64,000 bases of DNA, taken from an uncultured Bacteroidota bacterium. Lineage in GTDB: Bacteria; Bacteroidota; Bacteroidia; Bacteroidales; UBA932. Shown piece by piece: positions 60,495 through 64,000 of the stretch (its first letter is position 1; each line of letters begins with the position of its first letter). The translations under genes were made by a program, and so were the position numbers. The stretch is from NCBI GenBank assembly GCA_937901965.1, contig CALGSW010000001.1:310001-374000 (forward strand). The letters run 5' to 3'. The notes below the pieces were generated by a model, which was not told where the DNA came from, made no database searches, and was given only the letters and a program-made list of their open reading frames with translations.

Positions 60495-62369
60495 CTACTC
60501 TCCGTTCATTGAGCTTAAAAACTCCATGTTATTTTCAGATCTCAAAAGCCTTGTCTTCATAAACTCCATAGCTTCCACCGAGTTCATATCTGCCAGGTAG
60601 TTTCTAAGAATCCAGATTCTGTTAAGTGTCTCCTTATCAAAGAGAAGATCGTCTCTTCTGGTGCTGCTTAGTGTTACGTCAACAGCAGGGAATATTCGTT
60701 TATTTGAAAGTTTTCTGTCAAGCTGAAGCTCCATATTACCGGTACCCTTGAATTCTTCAAAGATGACCTCATCCATTTTTGAGCCGGTTTCTGTTAGTGC
60801 AGTAGCAATGATTGTAAGCGAACCTCCGTTCTCAATGTTCCTTGCTGCTCCAAAGAAGCGTTTTGGTTTGTGAAGTGCATTCGCATCAACACCACCGCTC
60901 AATACTTTTCCGGATGCAGGCTGAACAGTGTTAAATGCCCTTGCCAGCCTTGTAATTGAATCCAGAAGTATAACCACATCATGTCCGCACTCTACAAGTC
61001 TCTTGGCCTTCTCAAGAACAATGTTGGCAACCTTTACATGTCTTTCAGCAGGTTCGTCAAATGTAGAGGCAATAACCTCGGCCTTAACACTCCTCTGCAT
61101 GTCTGTTACCTCCTCCGGTCTTTCATCAATAAGAAGAACAATCATGTAAACTTCAGGATGATTGTCTGCAATTGCATTTGCTATATCTTTAAGTAATACT
61201 GTCTTACCCGTTTTTGGCTGAGCAACAATCAATCCGCGCTGACCCTTACCGATGGGTGCGAAGAGGTCAACCACTCTTGTTGACAGATTATTGTGTCCGT
61301 TAGAAGTAATATTGAATTTCTCTTCTGGAAAAAGTGGCGTTAAGAAATCAAAAGGTACCCGGTCTCTTATAAACTCAGGGCTTCTTCCGTTAATTTGCTT
61401 AACCTTTACAAGTGGAAAGTACTTATCACCCTCTCTTGGAGGTTTAATTTCACCTGTAAGTGTATCTCCGGTTTTAAGTCCGTACAATTTAATCTGAGAC
61501 TGTGATATATAAATATCATCCGGTGAGTTAAGATAATTGTAGTCAGATGATCTCAAAAAACCATAGCCATCTGGCATAATCTCAAGTACACCTGTTGCCT
61601 CAACCTCCCCCTCAAATTCAATTTTAGGTCTTACCGGATTCTCCTTAACAGACTTAGATTCAGATTGATTATGCTTAACAAACTCACTTACGGTTTTCGG
61701 CTGATTGTTCTCAAGTTTGAGCTCCCTTGTAACAGCCACTATTGCCGCAACCTCCGCATCTGATGTAGGTACCTGCTTCTGATCAGGAAAGAGTTTTTGT
61801 TCCTGTATGCGCCTCTGATCGTTTGGCTGTCTGTTTTCAACATTTTTTTGATCAGGATTCTGTCTCTGATCTGAATGTTGCTTAATTTCAGTTACTGGTT
61901 TTGATTCAGGTGCCGGTTTTGACTCATATGCCTGCTTTATTTCTGATTGCGTAGTTTGCACAGACTGCTGTTTATTTTCAGCCTCTCCGGATCTTTTTCT
62001 TGCAGGACGCCCTCTCTTTCTCTGAGATGATTTTGATTCCTCTTGTTTAGATTCAGCCTTAACCTCTGTTTGCACTTCAGGTTTTGGATCCTGAACCTGT
62101 TCAACCTTTAATTCGCTATCCGCACTTTTAGGCTTATCATCTCTCTTCTTGGGACCTCTTTTATTTGTCTTCTGATTGTTATTCTGAGGAATTGGCTTTT
62201 TAACAATCAAAGGAGCCCCGGATTTGCTGCCAACTTTGGCCTGCTCATCAAGAATTTCGTAAATTAAATCCTCTCTGGTTAGTTTTTTGAAATTGCTCAG
62301 CTTTAGCTCTTCAGCAATTGCAAACAGGTCTTCCTGACCCTTCTTGCTTAACTCTACTATGTCGTACAT
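60495..62369 (-). CDS. rho: Transcription termination factor Rho with a long disordered insert
   Basis: 624 residues. An N-terminal Rho_N-like helical domain (1-45) is followed by about 200 residues of low-complexity Lys/Gln/Glu/Ser/Pro sequence (45-250), including the AT-hook-like RKRGRPARKR (117-126). Then come the cold-shock RNA-binding domain (GYGFLRS, 268-274), Walker A AQPKTGKT (383-390), DERPEEVTDM and the Q/R loops. Rho terminates transcription as a hexameric RNA translocase. The insert is typical of Bacteroidota. Confidence 0.97.
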   Translation of the reverse strand: MYDIVELSKKGQEDLFAIAEELKLSNFKKLTREDLIYEILDEQAKVGSKSGAPLIVKKPIPQNNNQKTNKRGPKKRDDKPKSADSELKVEQVQDPKPEVQTEVKAESKQEESKSSQRKRGRPARKRSGEAENKQQSVQTTQSEIKQAYESKPAPESKPVTEIKQHSDQRQNPDQKNVENRQPNDQRRIQEQKLFPDQKQVPTSDAEVAAIVAVTRELKLENNQPKTVSEFVKHNQSESKSVKENPVRPKIEFEGEVEATGVLEIMPDGYGFLRSSDYNYLNSPDDIYISQSQIKLYGLKTGDTLTGEIKPPREGDKYFPLVKVKQINGRSPEFIRDRVPFDFLTPLFPEEKFNITSNGHNNLSTRVVDLFAPIGKGQRGLIVAQPKTGKTVLLKDIANAIADNHPEVYMIVLLIDERPEEVTDMQRSVKAEVIASTFDEPAERHVKVANIVLEKAKRLVECGHDVVILLDSITRLARAFNTVQPASGKVLSGGVDANALHKPKRFFGAARNIENGGSLTIIATALTETGSKMDEVIFEEFKGTGNMELQLDRKLSNKRIFPAVDVTLSSTRRDDLLFDKETLNRIWILRNYLADMNSVEAMEFMKTRLLRSENNMEFLSSMNGE

Positions 62370-62429
62370 TAAATTTGATTGGGAATTGTATTGTGGATTT
62401 ATCTGAACCGTAAATCACCGAATTCTCTG

Positions 62430-62460
62430 CAAATATAGTTAATTACTTGAAAAGCACAAA
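62430..62460 (-). promoter_or_regulatory. Promoter of rho
   Basis: Minus-strand TTTG (62460-62457), 19 nt, TATATTTG (62437-62430). Start near 62423, leader about 54 nt. The -33 box lies in the U-tract of the ridA terminator. Confidence 0.75.
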
Positions 62461-62485
62461 AAAAAGTGGAGCATGGCCCCACTTT
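62458..62485 (-). terminator. Terminator of ridA (lptD-ridA transcript)
   Basis: Minus-strand stem AAAGTGG / CCACTTT (62485-62479 with 62469-62463) and a run of eight U, 3 nt after the ridA stop codon. Confidence 0.85.
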
Positions 62486-62488
62486 CAA

Positions 62489-62869
62489 CTATTTAGCAGC
62501 AATCACATCAGCCTCAACAAGGCCACCCTTAGGTAATCCCTTAACTGCAAAAGCTACCCTCGCAGGAAAAGGCTCTTTAAAAAAAGTTGCGTACACTTCG
62601 TTCATGGCACCAAAGTCTGCCATATCTGTGAGATATACTGTGGTTTTTACAACATTCTCAAATCCATAGCCGGCCTCCCTGAGTATATGTTCAATGTTTC
62701 TAAAAACCTGAACACACTGCTCTTTAACTCCGCCCGGAACAAATTCACCAGTATTTACGTCAATAGGAAGCTGACCTGATACATACAGAAATCCATTCAT
62801 TTCAACAGCCTGGTTGTAGGGTCCCACAGCCTTTGGGGCTGCAGGTGAAGATATTATTCTTTTACTCAT
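62489..62869 (-). CDS. ridA: RidA family enamine/imine deaminase
   Basis: 126 residues: SSPAAPKAVGPYNQAVEMNGFLYVSGQLP at the start, QVFRNIEHILREAG, and the C-terminal signature FPARVAFAVKGLPKGGLVEADVIA with the active-site Arg of PARVAF. It hydrolyses reactive enamines from PLP enzymes in the cytosol. 37 bp after lptD, no promoter between. Confidence 0.95.
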   Translation of the reverse strand: MSKRIISSPAAPKAVGPYNQAVEMNGFLYVSGQLPIDVNTGEFVPGGVKEQCVQVFRNIEHILREAGYGFENVVKTTVYLTDMADFGAMNEVYATFFKEPFPARVAFAVKGLPKGGLVEADVIAAK

Positions 62870-62906
62870 GATTAATTATATGGTATTTAGTAAAGTTAAT
62901 GAATAA

Positions 62907-64000
62907 CTAGAAATTATCCCAGTAACTTGATCCTTTTTTAAATTTAAGCAAATCTGCAAGTGCCGATGCAGTTGCACTTATTCTGAAGCTCCAGCTCTGC
63001 CATTGTCCTGTTGGCACCCATGACACGGAAATATTAAAGCAATGAAGGTCGTAAGATGCGCTGAGCTGAGTGGTTGTAAGAGTAAACTTTGAGAGATCCA
63101 CATTAGTGTTGACATTAATATTAAATGCCTTTGTAATTCTCAGTTGACCGGAGAGACCGAGAGTTTGAGTATGAACATGCCTTGTTGACAGCATATCTTT
63201 CTGATTATCATACTCATATCTTTTCCCATATGAGTAGTTGTAATTAAAGCTTACGGTCCAAGGGACAGAAGGATCCAGATAATATACCCACCCTCCCGGA
63301 ATATACTCTCCGGTCACAGGATGGTAGTAAATTTTTGTATAGTCTCTTGGCTCAGATCGCACCCCTCCAAATGTTTCACTCTCTGCCGGCTGGTTGCCTG
63401 CCCCGGGAAACTTTCTGACACCGCCTTTACGCTCACCCTTTCCGGAAAACTGGTAAGAGAGGGTCATACTGGCATTTTCAACTCTGGCAATTTTTAATCC
63501 GCCCTCTTTTGAAATGTTGAACTGATTAATTACCCTCCCTCTGTTATCAACTGCATATGGATTGAGCGAGGCATTTGCACTGAATCCCAGTGATCCGAAT
63601 ACTGTAGTATTCATATTCACAGAAATATTAGAGAGCTTGAGAGAGTCTGCCAGAAAATTGTAAGATCCTCCTATAGCAAGATTATCGATTAACTTGATTT
63701 TTTTGGTCCCTGTGCCTGTAGTATCATCAATATCCCTTAGTTTAGCTTCCAAATTGTTGCCTACAGAAAAATTAAGAGATGCATTCCTCCCCGTACCCGG
63801 AGGAGAGTAAACAAGACCATCATATCTGTTGTAGTTTACAAGATGCTGTATTCCATTCTCATCAACATAATCAAGGGTTCTGTAACCATTTCCCGGCGTA
63901 CCAAGTTCCGGTCTGTAGCTAAATGATATTGTAGGTGTAATCATATGCCTCATGGCCTCCATCTTGGCCCTCTTACCAAAGTTAAATGTCCCGTAGATTC
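62907..64000 (-). CDS. lptD: LPS-assembly protein LptD, C-terminal part (5' end beyond window)
   Basis: 364 codons are visible; the reading frame stays open to the right edge (IYGTFNFGKRAKMEAMRHM at the start). The sequence is a large beta barrel of the Bacteroidetes LptD type: MITPTISFSYRPELGT, NRYDGLVYSPPGTGRNASLNFSVGN, KKIKLIDNLAIGGSYNFLADSLKL and the ending FNISVSWVPTGQWQSWSFRIS. LptD inserts lipopolysaccharide into the outer leaflet. The protein ends in aromatic YWDNF. Confidence 0.9.
   Translation of the reverse strand, partial: IYGTFNFGKRAKMEAMRHMITPTISFSYRPELGTPGNGYRTLDYVDENGIQHLVNYNRYDGLVYSPPGTGRNASLNFSVGNNLEAKLRDIDDTTGTGTKKIKLIDNLAIGGSYNFLADSLKLSNISVNMNTTVFGSLGFSANASLNPYAVDNRGRVINQFNISKEGGLKIARVENASMTLSYQFSGKGERKGGVRKFPGAGNQPAESETFGGVRSEPRDYTKIYYHPVTGEYIPGGWVYYLDPSVPWTVSFNYNYSYGKRYEYDNQKDMLSTRHVHTQTLGLSGQLRITKAFNINVNTNVDLSKFTLTTTQLSASYDLHCFNISVSWVPTGQWQSWSFRISATASALADLLKFKKGSSYWDNF

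Noticed and set aside
1..64000. CRISPR, prophage, IS, toxin-antitoxin or defence island
   Set aside because: No tandem spaced repeats, no recombinase, transposase or phage genes, and no known defence domains; gene content is core throughout.

Overview
The window reads as an ordinary stretch of core chromosome from a Bacteroidota bacterium, most likely order Bacteroidales. The evidence is the gene set (TonB-dependent receptors, PUR-alpha-like DUF3276, DUF4296, DUF5606, DUF1573 and DUF6340-type proteins, glutamine synthetase III, a long NusB, Rho with a large disordered insert, and a Bacteroidetes-type LptD) and the promoters. At least eight intergenic sites carry the Bacteroidetes pair TTTG or TTG, 19-21 nt, TAnnTTTG. 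Coding is dense, A+T-rich and AGA-biased. I see no prophage, IS element, integrase, CRISPR array or plasmid module, and no gap above 300 bp lacks a gene.

Layout. 1-3230: cut-off BadF-type kinase with its own promoter, then a thiamine-uptake unit (TPP riboswitch, TonB receptor, PnuT/PnuC transporter), all on the minus strand. 3233-3549: RNase P RNA on plus. 3555-11734: a long minus-strand operon nusB-yajC-ybbR-coaE-djlA-DUF5606-rimO-fabG-M55 peptidase-DUF6340 lipoprotein-small RHH-like protein. 11829-12353: DUF3276, a two-way terminator and tRNA-Cys. 12402-22750: minus-strand run glnN-purM-lipoprotein glutamate racemase homologue-3'-5' exonuclease-rRNA methyltransferase-fRMsr-M1 peptidase-EamA transporter. 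22856-25538: dacB and an aminotransferase on plus. 25543-27811: membrane protein and purD on minus. 27896-33555: plus-strand run DUF4296-amidohydrolase-radical SAM-dtd-deoC-OMP-M20 peptidase, ended by a perfect 25-bp inverted repeat. 33706-41218 (minus): nitrilase, MG2/plug protein, clpX-clpP, tig, tRNA-Leu, prmA, tpiA. 41308-43085: ABC importer permease and ATPase. 43082-44302: aminotransferase. 44456-48725: queD-polA-ECF sigma-rsmG. 48805-52011: rpmH, mqnE, PASTA protein, rluD-like. 52008-57003 (minus): large TonB-type outer-membrane protein, ruvC, serS, ferredoxin. 57111-60480: DUF1573, meaB, heavy-metal exporter. 60495-64000 (minus): rho, ridA and the 3' part of lptD.

How they work together. 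Most genes serve core processes: protein quality control (tig, clpP, clpX), translation (rimO, prmA, rsmG, rpmH, serS, dtd, rnpB, two tRNAs), DNA repair (polA, ruvC), transcription (nusB, rho, ECF sigma), purines (purD, purM), nitrogen (glnN), envelope (lptD, dacB, ybbR, yajC) and menaquinone by the futalosine route (mqnE, possibly the amidohydrolase at 28458). I did not find a clear new defence or biosynthetic system. The points best worth a second look are the lipid-anchored glutamate-racemase homologue beside glnN and purM, the 102-bp inverted-repeat element at 33590-33691, MeaB translationally coupled to a His-rich metal exporter, PolA without its proofreading Asp/Glu motif, and several terminators or promoters built into neighbouring genes.
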